From SABI01 sp963677695 (GTDB lineage: Bacteria > Spirochaetota > Spirochaetia > Sphaerochaetales > Sphaerochaetaceae): a stretch of DNA of 64,000 nt. The position numbers and the translations under genes are program-made. The notes beneath the pieces were generated by a model. It saw only the letters and a list, made by a program, of their open reading frames with translations, was not told the origin of the DNA and did not search any database. Position 1 is the stretch's first letter. Each line of letters begins with the position of its first letter. Below are positions 44,401-51,385 of this stretch, piece by piece. Location of the stretch: the NCBI GenBank assembly GCA_963677695.2, contig CAXXUJ010000001.1, positions 1,426,001 through 1,490,000 on the forward strand, written 5' to 3'.

Positions 44401-44504
44401 AAGAAGGGAACTTCCGGGTCGTTATCGCTGGCGATGCATTGCTGAAAAAGGATGAGAACAGCTCCTTCGTTGAAGGGTGTGAGGTAACGCCTCTCGGTCT
44501 CTAG
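41478..44504 (+). CDS. M16C metalloprotease, presequence protease (PreP)-like
   Basis: This large (1008-residue) inverted-zincin peptidase degrades short peptides inside a closed chamber made of two halves. The zinc motif HxxEH is HIIEH (His76, Glu79, His80), and the distal Glu is probably Glu173 in VVFNEMLGE. The C-terminal half carries the conserved substrate-clamping region RGSGGAYGVSAS near residue 857. The start is GTG with AAGGAG before it. There is no signal peptide, so it is probably cytosolic. Its TAG stop shares the CTAG palindrome with the stop of the opposing iron-sulfur gene. Confidence 0.93.
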   Translation: MSKTSFTQGEKRTPGTEVNGFILQSVDVLDDYHGYGYHYHHRITGMEVYHISNDDPENFFSFIFRTPVQDDCGTPHIIEHSVLAGSGNYPVKDPFMSLLKGSAQTFMNAMTYPDFTAYPAASVVKQDFTNLFNVYADAVFNPLLKTETFWQEGIRITADEDGNPRYEGVVFNEMLGEMSDHDSIVSRGSVRHLFPDTPYLYESGGDPASIVNLTYQKFKAYYSTYYHPSNCRLFFYGDENIDEYLLHLNHHYLEEYSAQKSAGATQAPNRWKKERELTITAPTMDTQDEKRSASVTFNWATSGVEDPIEVITLSLLTDILLGNPGAPLYQAIIESSLAKDISQVSGMETSFRVMPFTVGFKGIDPDDAQKARAVVFKTLEDLVKNGIDETLVENSIKRQEFALQEITGSIPMGLRAMNRCIRGWLNDSIPSISLQIGEALKKVKELVAERHVKSGHLFAAKEGSGGKGYFEQWIEDNLLNNPHMLTLIVKGDPSFSEILGEQINGGLEPYRADPEKLEKISRESERFAEYEETEDRKEDLDKIPALSRDDVNQPVRRFDQEEVVIQGVPILLQSMHTNGVIYVDGMFDIRDLNETELKILPLLTRMLHMCGIGEIPYTEVAKRVRTHTGGFHFFIETGSFLEDSENGVAALAFRMKCLTRELTPSFSLLSDLLSGAAVDDPKRVIAVLNDIRSDFESNVSSSAHLFAVQRATSHFSSLLEMNEMMNGIAQWDFLRTIDAEDEKVISQLGASLKQLLEKIGVKKRLTLHLLSDEGDMEMCRSHSSEYIEKLPEGSMDEATLHSAHTPSVSSSLELFSLPASVAYDALAAKAAAATDERQVHQSILAHIMTTGALWDSVRGSGGAYGVSASIDMMESLFTFQTYRDPRISGSYDDLFKALRQIADNGVTPEELDSSVIAIISRELHPIYPQKGAIMAFRRFLYHISDEFREQRRALLISSTPEDIRKAASDILASLEEGNFRVVIAGDALLKKDENSSFVEGCEVTPLGL

Positions 44505-45829
44505 TTCTTCACTCTCTCAAGTGATCCCCATATCTTCTCGAGCCTTGCCAGGGCCTCGGGGTTCTTCATTTTAAGAACACTGCAGCTTCGTATGCTGGCG
44601 TGCTCCTGAACAATCTCTTCACTCAATACACGACAGGTGGGGAATCCGCACAGACCGCAGTCGAGACCGGGGAGCTGTTCTTCAATAGCATGAGCCTTTT
44701 CCAGCTTCCTAAGGGCTACAATAGGATTCTTGTCGAGAGAGAGGGAGGGTTTGGAGGTGAGGCGCTCACTCTTCAGGTGGTGAAGGAGTTCTTTCCCGTT
44801 CTCCAGGATTTCCTGAGTTACTTTCTGTGGAATCGTTTCGGGATGTTTCGATCCGCTGTAGCGGATTCTCTCTGTTGCACAGAAACGGTTTCTGACCGCA
44901 AGAATTCCCCCCGTGCACCCGGTATCACACGCCCTCAGCTCCAGAAAATCTACAGGAGTCAGCCGTTCATCTTCTACAAGGTCGAGAAACTCGGTCACGT
45001 TATGAATCTCGTCTATCGCCATCGTTCTTCCGCTCATGTCCCTGCTTTCACCTCCGGTGACCGAGTAGAGGAAGGAAGAGGCTGTGATGGGGGGGAGGGG
45101 GTGGGACTCGATATATTCACTCTCATTTCGGGAAGAATCGGCTATGAGGGGTTTGATCATGTTTACCAGTTCGTCGAGATTCAAGGTCCCGCTTATCAGT
45201 TCGAGGTTGTCGGCCGAGCCGTTCAGCACCTGCGATACCTTTGCAGCGCAGCCACTCACGTAGAAGATGCCTATATCCTCGGGAGCAACTCCTTCCCTCT
45301 CAATCTTGCTTCTTGCGTACATCGCCGTTATCTGTGAAGGTGTCTTCACGAGGTTGACGTGGGATAGGAGGGATGGGTAGCTGAGCTGGATCAGTCTTAC
45401 CACCGCAGGGCAGTACGACGAGATGACGGGGAGAGAGTCAGAGTAGACACTGACATGATTGCCGAGTGCCCTGAGAATATCGATACCGAATTCAGCGTAG
45501 TAGACATCGGTGAAACCGAGATCGTAGATCGCATCTATCATTGTCTGTTCACGCATCGACTCGTCAAACTGTCCGATGAGGAGACTCGGAATGATGGCGA
45601 CACGACGGGTGCAGGAGAATATTCTGTTGAACTTCTCTCCTTTGATGCTGATAGCCTGGTGAGGGCAGACCGCCATGCACTGACCGCAGTCGATACATTT
45701 CTCCGGGTCGACAACAGCTATTCCCTGAATGATTCTGATTGCAGAGGTTGGGCATTGTTTCATGCATCGGGTGCAGCCGCTGCATAAGTTTCTGTCTACG
45801 TGGAGCGAGTGCTCAAACGAATCTACCAT
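44501..45829 (-). CDS. [FeFe] hydrogenase-like sensory iron-sulfur protein
   Basis: This 442-residue protein has two N-terminal [4Fe-4S] ferredoxin motifs (Cys16/19/22/26 and Cys45/48/51/55). A core related to the [FeFe] hydrogenase large subunit follows, then a C-terminal four-Cys cluster (Cys391/394/399/416, CGLCGFPTC) like that of RnfB and related proteins. The four H-cluster ligands appear conserved (Cys140, Cys194, Cys301, Cys305). The proton-relay Cys that normally precedes the first is Tyr139 (SSYCP in place of TSCCP). This, and the DRTGG and RsbW-like partners, point to a sensor instead of a hydrogen-producing enzyme. Confidence 0.85.
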   Translation of the reverse strand: MVDSFEHSLHVDRNLCSGCTRCMKQCPTSAIRIIQGIAVVDPEKCIDCGQCMAVCPHQAISIKGEKFNRIFSCTRRVAIIPSLLIGQFDESMREQTMIDAIYDLGFTDVYYAEFGIDILRALGNHVSVYSDSLPVISSYCPAVVRLIQLSYPSLLSHVNLVKTPSQITAMYARSKIEREGVAPEDIGIFYVSGCAAKVSQVLNGSADNLELISGTLNLDELVNMIKPLIADSSRNESEYIESHPLPPITASSFLYSVTGGESRDMSGRTMAIDEIHNVTEFLDLVEDERLTPVDFLELRACDTGCTGGILAVRNRFCATERIRYSGSKHPETIPQKVTQEILENGKELLHHLKSERLTSKPSLSLDKNPIVALRKLEKAHAIEEQLPGLDCGLCGFPTCRVLSEEIVQEHASIRSCSVLKMKNPEALARLEKIWGSLERVKN

Positions 45830-45835
45830 TGCCTG

Positions 45836-46258
45836 TTATTCCTCGAAGGAGAGAAGAAAGGAGAGTTCGATTTTTGTGGAAGCTCCCGGTGAAGAGGTCA
45901 CTGCAAACGTGTCGCAGTTTTTCTTCATGTTCGCCATTCCCATTCCTGCACCGAAGCCCATCTCTCTCACTTCGTCGGTTGCGGTGGAATATCCCTCGGT
46001 CATGGCGAGATCTATATCCTCAATACCCGGTCCGGTATCTTGTATCATTATGTCGACAGATTCCCCGCTTATCGTACAGGTGATCGTTCCCCCATACGAA
46101 TGGGCGACCACATTCACTTCCCCTTCGTAGAGGGCGACGATAATACGCTTGGTGAGGGCTGAGGGAAGGTTGAGTTTTTTCAGTTCCCTTTTAAATTCGG
46201 AAGAGACAGAACCTGCACGTGCAAAGTTCTTTGCTTCAACATCGTACTCATAGATCAT
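45836..46258 (-). CDS. RsbW/anti-sigma-type HATPase
   Basis: This 140-residue protein consists only of a GHKL ATPase domain of the RsbW/SpoIIAB type. The N-box reads EGEVNVVAHSYGG (about residue 45), followed by DTGPGI and the lid segment GFGAGMGMANM. Such proteins phosphorylate or bind small protein partners without a fused histidine domain. It lies between the DRTGG gene and the H-cluster-like gene, spaced nine and six bases, in one operon. A signalling relay from the iron-sulfur protein is likely but unproven. Confidence 0.88.
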   Translation of the reverse strand: MIYEYDVEAKNFARAGSVSSEFKRELKKLNLPSALTKRIIVALYEGEVNVVAHSYGGTITCTISGESVDIMIQDTGPGIEDIDLAMTEGYSTATDEVREMGFGAGMGMANMKKNCDTFAVTSSPGASTKIELSFLLSFEE

Positions 46259-46267
46259 GAGCAGGTC

Positions 46268-46612
46268 CTAGTAGATATAGGGGAGACCGGCACCATAGAG
46301 GATACCGCTCGTTCTGAACATCGAGTACTTGGTTGCAATCAGTGTGATTCCGTTTTCCTTCGCCATGTTGATCATCCCTTTGTCGGGCATCTTCCCTCTG
46401 ACGAAAAGGATCTGGTGGATATCGGACATTTCGGCAGTGCGAACTGCCTGGTTGTTTGAGAGTCCGGTGATAAGGAGAATGTTATCATCAAGAAGGGTGA
46501 GGACATCGCTCATGAGATCGCTTGAGAACCCGTATTCCACCTCACGATCCAGATATGCTTCTCCGGTCAGTACCGTACCTTCTACCAGCTTTATTATTTC
46601 TTCCAGTGTCAT
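46268..46612 (-). CDS. DRTGG-domain protein
   Basis: This 114-residue stand-alone DRTGG domain begins MTLEEIIKLVEGTVLTGEAYLDREVEYGF and contains LMSDVLTLLDDNILLITGL, close to the pattern of DRTGG proteins found near hydrogenase genes in clostridia and thermotogas. I chose the ATG at 46612 with GAGGAGG upstream. The longer frame would run through the promoter. It heads the three-gene operon. DRTGG domains occur in phosphotransacetylases and CBS proteins and probably bind a small molecule. Confidence 0.88.
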   Translation of the reverse strand: MTLEEIIKLVEGTVLTGEAYLDREVEYGFSSDLMSDVLTLLDDNILLITGLSNNQAVRTAEMSDIHQILFVRGKMPDKGMINMAKENGITLIATKYSMFRTSGILYGAGLPYIY

Positions 46613-46632
46613 CCGATCCTCCTCGTTGATGG

Positions 46633-46663
46633 AGTATATCACAGAGTGAGTGATGTTTGTCAA
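46633..46663 (-). promoter_or_regulatory. Promoter of the DRTGG operon
   Basis: On the minus strand a perfect -35 TTGACA (46658-46663) and a -10 TATACT (46633-46638) are 19 bases apart. The -10 is of the extended type (TGaTATACT), which would compensate for the long spacing. Confidence 0.62.
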
Positions 46664-46694
46664 ATTACCTGTGGCGGGGTAGGAATATTCTTTA

Positions 46695-46700
46695 TATAAT
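46695..46700 (+). promoter_or_regulatory. glpK -10 box
   Basis: A perfect TATAAT stands about 37 bases before the glpK start. No good -35 box lies 16-18 bases upstream, where the sequence is G-rich (GTGGCGGGG), so activation by a regulator is possible. Confidence 0.45.
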
Positions 46701-46737
46701 GAGCGTAATAGATCATGAAATCCCGGGAGAAATAAAG

Positions 46738-48249
46738 ATGAAATATGTGATGGCTGTGGATCAGGGAACAACAAGCACCCGTGCAATACTTTTCAATAGA
46801 GCAGGGGAGCTCTGTGCGACTCAGCAGCTTGAACATGATCAGCATTTTGTGAAGCCGGGCTGGGTTGAACATCAGCCTGAGCAGATCTGGGAAAACGCGG
46901 AAAAGGTGATGAAGGGTGTCCTGGATCAGCTCAAGATAACTTCTGAATCGATAGAAGCGATAGGCATCACAAACCAGAGGGAGACAGTCATTGCATGGGA
47001 GCGTGAGACGGGAAAGATACGTCACCGCGCGATCGTATGGCAGGACCTGAGAGGGGACGCCATCATCCAGGATCTGAAGAACAGGATTGATGCCTCTGAG
47101 TTTCAGAAGCACAGCGGTCTCATCTTCAGTCCCTACTTCTCTGCCAGCAAGATAGCCTGGATGCTCCAGAACGATGAGTCCCTGAGAGCTGATGCTCAAT
47201 CAGGTAAGATCGTCTTCGGAACGATCGATACCTATCTGGTCTACCGCCTTACGGGAATGGATCCCTCCTGTATCGTTACCGATGTGACCAACGCGAGCCG
47301 CTACGCACTTATGAACATTGAGACCCTCACCTGGGACCCATGGCTTCTTGAGCTCTTCGGGGTTCCCGAACAGGCTCTCCCGAGGATCGTTGATTCCATC
47401 GGGAGTGTGTACGGAATGAGTGATCCCTCCGGTGTTCTCGGTGGTGCCGTTCCTGTCTGCGGAATTCTCGGCGATCAGCAGGCAGCTCTGTTCGGCCAGG
47501 CCTGCTTTTCGAAAGGGGAGGCGAAGAATACCTTCGGTACCGGCTGTTTCCTTTTAGTAAACAGCGGGGAGGAGCTTCCCTTCAGTTCCAGCGGTCTGCT
47601 CACCACCGTGGCGTACCGTGAAAAAGGTGAGAAACCGAGGTATGCTCTTGAAGGATCAATTGCTGTAGCCGGTTCCCTTGTTCAGTGGTTACGTGATAAT
47701 CTCAAGATAGTGAAGAGTGCTCCCGAGGTTGATGTTCTCGCAGAGAGCGTCACTGACAACGGAGGGGTCTATGTGGTACCCGCCTTCAGCGGACTGTTCG
47801 CCCCATACTGGAGAAGTGATGCACGAGGTGTCATCGCCGGACTTACCGGCTATGCCACCGGTGCCCATATCGCTCGGGCATCCCTCGAATCGACGGCTTT
47901 TCAGGTGAAGGATATCTTCGATGCAGTGAAAGAGGATACAGCGATTGAGATCAGTGAATTACGAGTGGATGGAGGACTGACAAACAGCAGGCCTCTCATG
48001 CAGTTCCAGGCTGACCTGCTTGATGTTCCTGTTGTTCGTCCTCTGATTTTCGAGACGACTGCGTTAGGGGCTGCATACGCCGCAGGACTTTCTGTAGGAT
48101 TCTGGTCTGATAAGGTAGAGCTTGCCCGTCACTGGAAGAAGGGGAAGAGCTGGCAGCCTTCGATGGGTGATGAAGAGAGAGAAAAATTGTGTTCTTCATG
48201 GAAGAAAGCTGTGGAAAGAACCCTCGACTGGGTAGAAGAGAATGAATGA
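46738..48249 (+). CDS. glpK: Glycerol kinase
   Basis: GlpK phosphorylates glycerol to glycerol-3-phosphate. The 503 residues match E. coli (502). The N-terminal ATP-binding motif is DQGTTSTRAI (residue 7), with FGGY-family segments at TNQRETVIAWERETG, GILGDQQAALFGQ and LRVDGGLTNSRPLMQFQ. I chose the ATG at 46738 with GGGAG upstream; the longer frame is not supported. cdaA starts 16 bases after the stop, so glpK may head the operon that follows. No glycerol facilitator or glpD is in the window. Confidence 0.97.
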   Translation: MKYVMAVDQGTTSTRAILFNRAGELCATQQLEHDQHFVKPGWVEHQPEQIWENAEKVMKGVLDQLKITSESIEAIGITNQRETVIAWERETGKIRHRAIVWQDLRGDAIIQDLKNRIDASEFQKHSGLIFSPYFSASKIAWMLQNDESLRADAQSGKIVFGTIDTYLVYRLTGMDPSCIVTDVTNASRYALMNIETLTWDPWLLELFGVPEQALPRIVDSIGSVYGMSDPSGVLGGAVPVCGILGDQQAALFGQACFSKGEAKNTFGTGCFLLVNSGEELPFSSSGLLTTVAYREKGEKPRYALEGSIAVAGSLVQWLRDNLKIVKSAPEVDVLAESVTDNGGVYVVPAFSGLFAPYWRSDARGVIAGLTGYATGAHIARASLESTAFQVKDIFDAVKEDTAIEISELRVDGGLTNSRPLMQFQADLLDVPVVRPLIFETTALGAAYAAGLSVGFWSDKVELARHWKKGKSWQPSMGDEEREKLCSSWKKAVERTLDWVEENE

Positions 48250-48265
48250 GGTGAAAGAATAAAAC

Positions 48266-49078
48266 ATGATTGAGACTATCGCAGCAGTGTGGAATGTGAT
48301 AAAACCGATACTTGAAATCTCGGTCTTAACCTTCCTCCTCTATAGATTCCAGATCTCCGTTCTCCAGACAAAAGCTCAGCAGATAGCCGCGGTAATGATC
48401 GGTTTCCTCTCCCTCTACATCGTCTCCTACCTTCTCCGCCTTGAGACTCTCCTCTTCCTGTACCGGCACGGTACCCTTGCCTTCATTATCTTTGTCATGG
48501 TTGTCTACCAGCCTGAGCTGAGACGAAGCTTCACAACACTGTTCAGCGGGCGAACCAGTTTTCCCGGTATGAGGGACCAGACAACGGGAGAACAGATCGA
48601 TACGATTCTCAATGCCTGTGACGTGCTAATCAGCAGGAACAGGGGAGCGCTCATCGTGTTTACCCGGCAGCTAGGTCTGAAAGGTATCATGGATACCGGT
48701 ACACGGGTTCAGGCGGACCTCTCCTCTGCTTTGATTCTCTCCCTTTTCGAGTATGACGGTCCTCTCCATGACGGAGCAGTCATCATCAACAAGGGTAAGA
48801 TACAGGCTGCCGGAGTCTATCTCCCGCTCAGTGAGCAGTCGAATATAAAGAAGAGTTTCGGTACCCGACACAGGGCAGCGCTCGGGCTTGCAGAAGAATC
48901 TGATGCGGTAACGCTGGTGGTATCGGAAGAGACTGGAAAGATGTCTCTGGCATTCAATGCCCAGTTGATGTATGATCTCGATTCGGCAACAGTGAAGCAG
49001 ATGCTCCTCTCCCTGTTCAGTTATCATGACGAGAGGAAGGAAGAACCGACGGGAGGACAGAGCGATGAAGATGAATGA
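48266..49078 (+). CDS. cdaA: Diadenylate cyclase CdaA
   Basis: CdaA makes c-di-AMP from two ATP. Three N-terminal membrane helices (about residues 10-82) anchor the DAC domain. Its catalytic motifs are visible as DGPLHDGAVI (Asp169-Gly-Ala) and GTRHRAALG (Arg201-His-Arg). The 270 residues match the Gram-positive enzyme (about 273). A YbbR-type gene overlaps its end by 14 bases, which is the classic partner arrangement, though the third usual neighbour, glmM, is missing. c-di-AMP commonly controls potassium and osmotic balance. Confidence 0.96.
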   Translation: MIETIAAVWNVIKPILEISVLTFLLYRFQISVLQTKAQQIAAVMIGFLSLYIVSYLLRLETLLFLYRHGTLAFIIFVMVVYQPELRRSFTTLFSGRTSFPGMRDQTTGEQIDTILNACDVLISRNRGALIVFTRQLGLKGIMDTGTRVQADLSSALILSLFEYDGPLHDGAVIINKGKIQAAGVYLPLSEQSNIKKSFGTRHRAALGLAEESDAVTLVVSEETGKMSLAFNAQLMYDLDSATVKQMLLSLFSYHDERKEEPTGGQSDEDE

Positions 49079-49475
49079 TATAAGCAGAATTGTCCTCAAT
49101 AACTGGCCGATTAAGGTATTCTCCTTCCTTTTAGCTCTCTGTATCTATATCATCGTTCACTTCACAACAACGGCAACAAGGGAAGTAGAGATTCCTTTGC
49201 AGGTCATGCACCCCGCAGGCTATACGGCAGTGAGTAATATTCCCGACACAGTCACTTTGATACTGACCGGAGAGGATAGAGATATATCGGTACTCAGAAG
49301 CGATGCTGTTGACGCTCTTGCAGATTTCTCTCTGGTTGAAACCGAAGGAGTTCAGGAAGTCCCTGTCTCTCTCATCTATGACAACTCATTATTCGATGTC
49401 GAGTTCTCAGTCTCTTCTGATCCTGCAGTCATCAAGATTTTTTATCAGAAGGATGAAGGCGGGAAGTCAGAGTGA
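49065..49475 (+). CDS. YbbR/CdaR-like membrane-anchored protein
   Basis: The 136-residue protein has one N-terminal membrane helix (about residues 14-33: WPIKVFSFLLALCIYII). One extracytoplasmic YbbR domain follows (VEIPLQVMHPAGYTAVSNIPDTVTLILTG). CdaR of Firmicutes has several YbbR repeats, so this is a short version. In those bacteria it modulates CdaA. I chose the ATG at 49065 with GGGAGG eight bases upstream. The gene overlaps cdaA by 14 bases, and its TGA overlaps the acpS GTG. Confidence 0.88.
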   Translation: MKMNDISRIVLNNWPIKVFSFLLALCIYIIVHFTTTATREVEIPLQVMHPAGYTAVSNIPDTVTLILTGEDRDISVLRSDAVDALADFSLVETEGVQEVPVSLIYDNSLFDVEFSVSSDPAVIKIFYQKDEGGKSE

Positions 49476-49843
49476 TTTACGGTATCGGAACAGATCTTGT
49501 TGAAATAGAGAGACTCGATCCCTCACGCCTGAGCGATCATGTGATGAAGCGTCTGTTCCATCCTGAGGAACTGGCCGCAATTCCTCCCCAGCCCCACAGG
49601 GCGGGGGAATTTCTTGCTTCCCGTTTCGCAGCGAAGGAAGCGTTCTCCAAGGCTCTCGGTTCAGGTTTCAGGGGCTTCGGACCCTCAGATATTTGTACAC
49701 TCAGTGATGAAATGGGAAAACCGGTCATCACCCTCAGTGATAAGGTGAAAAGCCTCCTTCCTTCAGGTGATGTGCACATTCACGTATCTCTGTCCCATGA
49801 GAAAGGGATCGCCTCTGCCTTTGTCATCATAGAGGTTGCCTGA
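49472..49843 (+). CDS. acpS: Holo-[acyl-carrier-protein] synthase
   Basis: AcpS transfers the 4'-phosphopantetheine arm of CoA to acyl carrier protein. The 123 residues are of usual length (126 in E. coli). The magnesium-binding motifs GTDLVEIERL (residue 5) and RFAAKEAFSKALG (around residue 50) and the late SLSHEKGIASAF are all present. It starts with GTG overlapping the ybbR stop (GTGA), and its own TGA overlaps the truA ATG. It is translationally coupled on both sides. Confidence 0.95.
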   Translation: MIYGIGTDLVEIERLDPSRLSDHVMKRLFHPEELAAIPPQPHRAGEFLASRFAAKEAFSKALGSGFRGFGPSDICTLSDEMGKPVITLSDKVKSLLPSGDVHIHVSLSHEKGIASAFVIIEVA

Positions 49844-50658
49844 TGGATCGCAGTGATAACTATATGCGTCCCACCTGGTATCCCATCGAAGAAGGTTACC
49901 GGAGAATCAGGATGACGGTGATGTATGACGGAAATACCTTCCACGGATGGCAGCGGCAGAAAGATGTCCGGTCAGTGCAGGAAACCCTCGAGCATGCCAT
50001 AGATAAGATCACCGGAGTTCACACTCCTGTGCATGCATCGGGTAGAACCGACAGCGGAGTCCATGCGCTCGGTCAGGTAGTCCATTTCGACACCCCGAAC
50101 CTCTCGATTCCTCCGCAATCCTTCACTCCCGCTCTCAATGCCCTCCTTCCTAAAGATGTCAGGGTCCGTGAAAGTTCAGCTGTTGATGAGACCTTCCATG
50201 CCCGGTTCACCAGCCTTGCACGTGAGTACAGGTATGTGATCAAGGAATTCGACAGTGTGACCCCGTTCGATACAGGACGGGTCTACCGTATTAAAAAGTA
50301 TCCCGACCTTGATCTGCTCAACAGTTATGCTGAAGTGATCATCGGAACACATGATTTCACCACCTTCGGAGCCTCTCAGGATCAGAGTATCTCGAAGATA
50401 CGGGATGTCTTTGAAAGCTATTTTATGTATGACTACTTTCTCTCTAGTGAGAAGGTTCTCGTCTATGTTGTGAAGGCCAATGCCTTCATGATGCATCAGG
50501 TGAGGTCGATGGTGGGAACAATGCTGCAGCTGGCCGAAACAGAGGCTCCCGCCGAAGAGATGAAAAACCTTCTGGAAGCGAAAGAGAGAACTCAGGTTCT
50601 CAGGACTGCCCCCTCTGACGGGCTTTTCCTCTATAATGTGGAGTATGATTATGAGTGA
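49843..50658 (+). CDS. truA: tRNA pseudouridine(38-40) synthase TruA
   Basis: TruA converts uridines 38, 39 and 40 in the anticodon arm to pseudouridine. The catalytic Asp lies in GRTDSGVHALGQ (near residue 68), and the 271 residues match the family. The N-terminus has an extra stretch of about 20 residues before RRIRMTVMYDG, the usual start region, so a later start is possible, although ATG 49843 is coupled to acpS by TGATG. The stop overlaps the start of the uracil glycosylase gene. Confidence 0.95.
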   Translation: MDRSDNYMRPTWYPIEEGYRRIRMTVMYDGNTFHGWQRQKDVRSVQETLEHAIDKITGVHTPVHASGRTDSGVHALGQVVHFDTPNLSIPPQSFTPALNALLPKDVRVRESSAVDETFHARFTSLAREYRYVIKEFDSVTPFDTGRVYRIKKYPDLDLLNSYAEVIIGTHDFTTFGASQDQSISKIRDVFESYFMYDYFLSSEKVLVYVVKANAFMMHQVRSMVGTMLQLAETEAPAEEMKNLLEAKERTQVLRTAPSDGLFLYNVEYDYE

Positions 50659-51385
50659 AACCGGAAAACCGGGCGTGAAAGCTGATACTCTCAGTGCCCT
50701 CTGGCAGGTAATGGACGATGTCGAACACTATATCAGACCGAATGAAGAGAGGGAGACTCCTCCCGAATTCACCGATATCGTGATTGAACAGGGAAACGTC
50801 ACTCCCCTGTCTGCTATGAATCTGGAAGAACTCGAGTCTTTCGTCTCTACCTGTACCTCCTGCCGTTTGAGTGATCAGCGTCAGCATGTTGTCTTCTCAG
50901 GAGGCTCAGCAGAAGCAAAGCTCATGGTTGTGGGTGAAGGTCCGGGAGAGATGGAAGATAACACAGGCAAACCCTTTGTCGGGAAGGCCGGAGCATACCT
51001 TGATGCGTGGCTTTCAGCCATATCGCTCTCAAGGGAGAGTGAGGTCTACATTGCGAATGTCGTGAAGTGCAGACCTCCGCAGAACCGTGATCCACTCGAG
51101 GATGAAGTGTCCGCCTGCACTCCCTATCTCCTTCGTCAGATAGAGCTGGTACATCCCCAGATGATTCTCTGCCTCGGAAGGTTCGCCTCCCATGCCCTCC
51201 TATCGACAACAGACTCCATGCGCTCCCTCAGAGGAAAGGTTTACCGCTATCATGATATACCGACGGTGGTGACCTACCATCCTGCTGCAGTTCTCCGTAA
51301 CTCAGGTCTGAGAGGGGATGTCTGGGAGGATCTGAAGAAGGTTGCCTCCTTCCTTGACCTTCCTCTCAAGAAACGGGAGTCGTGA
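50651..51385 (+). CDS. Family 4 uracil-DNA glycosylase
   Basis: This iron-sulfur uracil-DNA glycosylase removes uracil from DNA. The signature GEGPGEMEDNTGKPFVGKAG lies near residue 95. The four cluster Cys are spread as in the family (CTSC near residue 68, CRPP after VVK, and ACTPY), and VVTYHPAAVLRN carries the conserved His. An N-terminal extension of about 60 residues precedes the core. I chose the ATG at 50651, which has GGAG at seven bases; earlier ATGs are too close to that site. The stop overlaps the priA start. Confidence 0.92.
   Translation: MSETGKPGVKADTLSALWQVMDDVEHYIRPNEERETPPEFTDIVIEQGNVTPLSAMNLEELESFVSTCTSCRLSDQRQHVVFSGGSAEAKLMVVGEGPGEMEDNTGKPFVGKAGAYLDAWLSAISLSRESEVYIANVVKCRPPQNRDPLEDEVSACTPYLLRQIELVHPQMILCLGRFASHALLSTTDSMRSLRGKVYRYHDIPTVVTYHPAAVLRNSGLRGDVWEDLKKVASFLDLPLKKRES

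Noticed and set aside
46671..46690. Sigma-54 type promoter before glpK (GTGGCGGGG region)
   Set aside because: No GC element at the required spacing; a plain TATAAT follows instead.
51275..51385. Possible frameshift between the uracil glycosylase and priA
   Set aside because: Both proteins are complete, and the overlap is an ordinary stop-start coupling.
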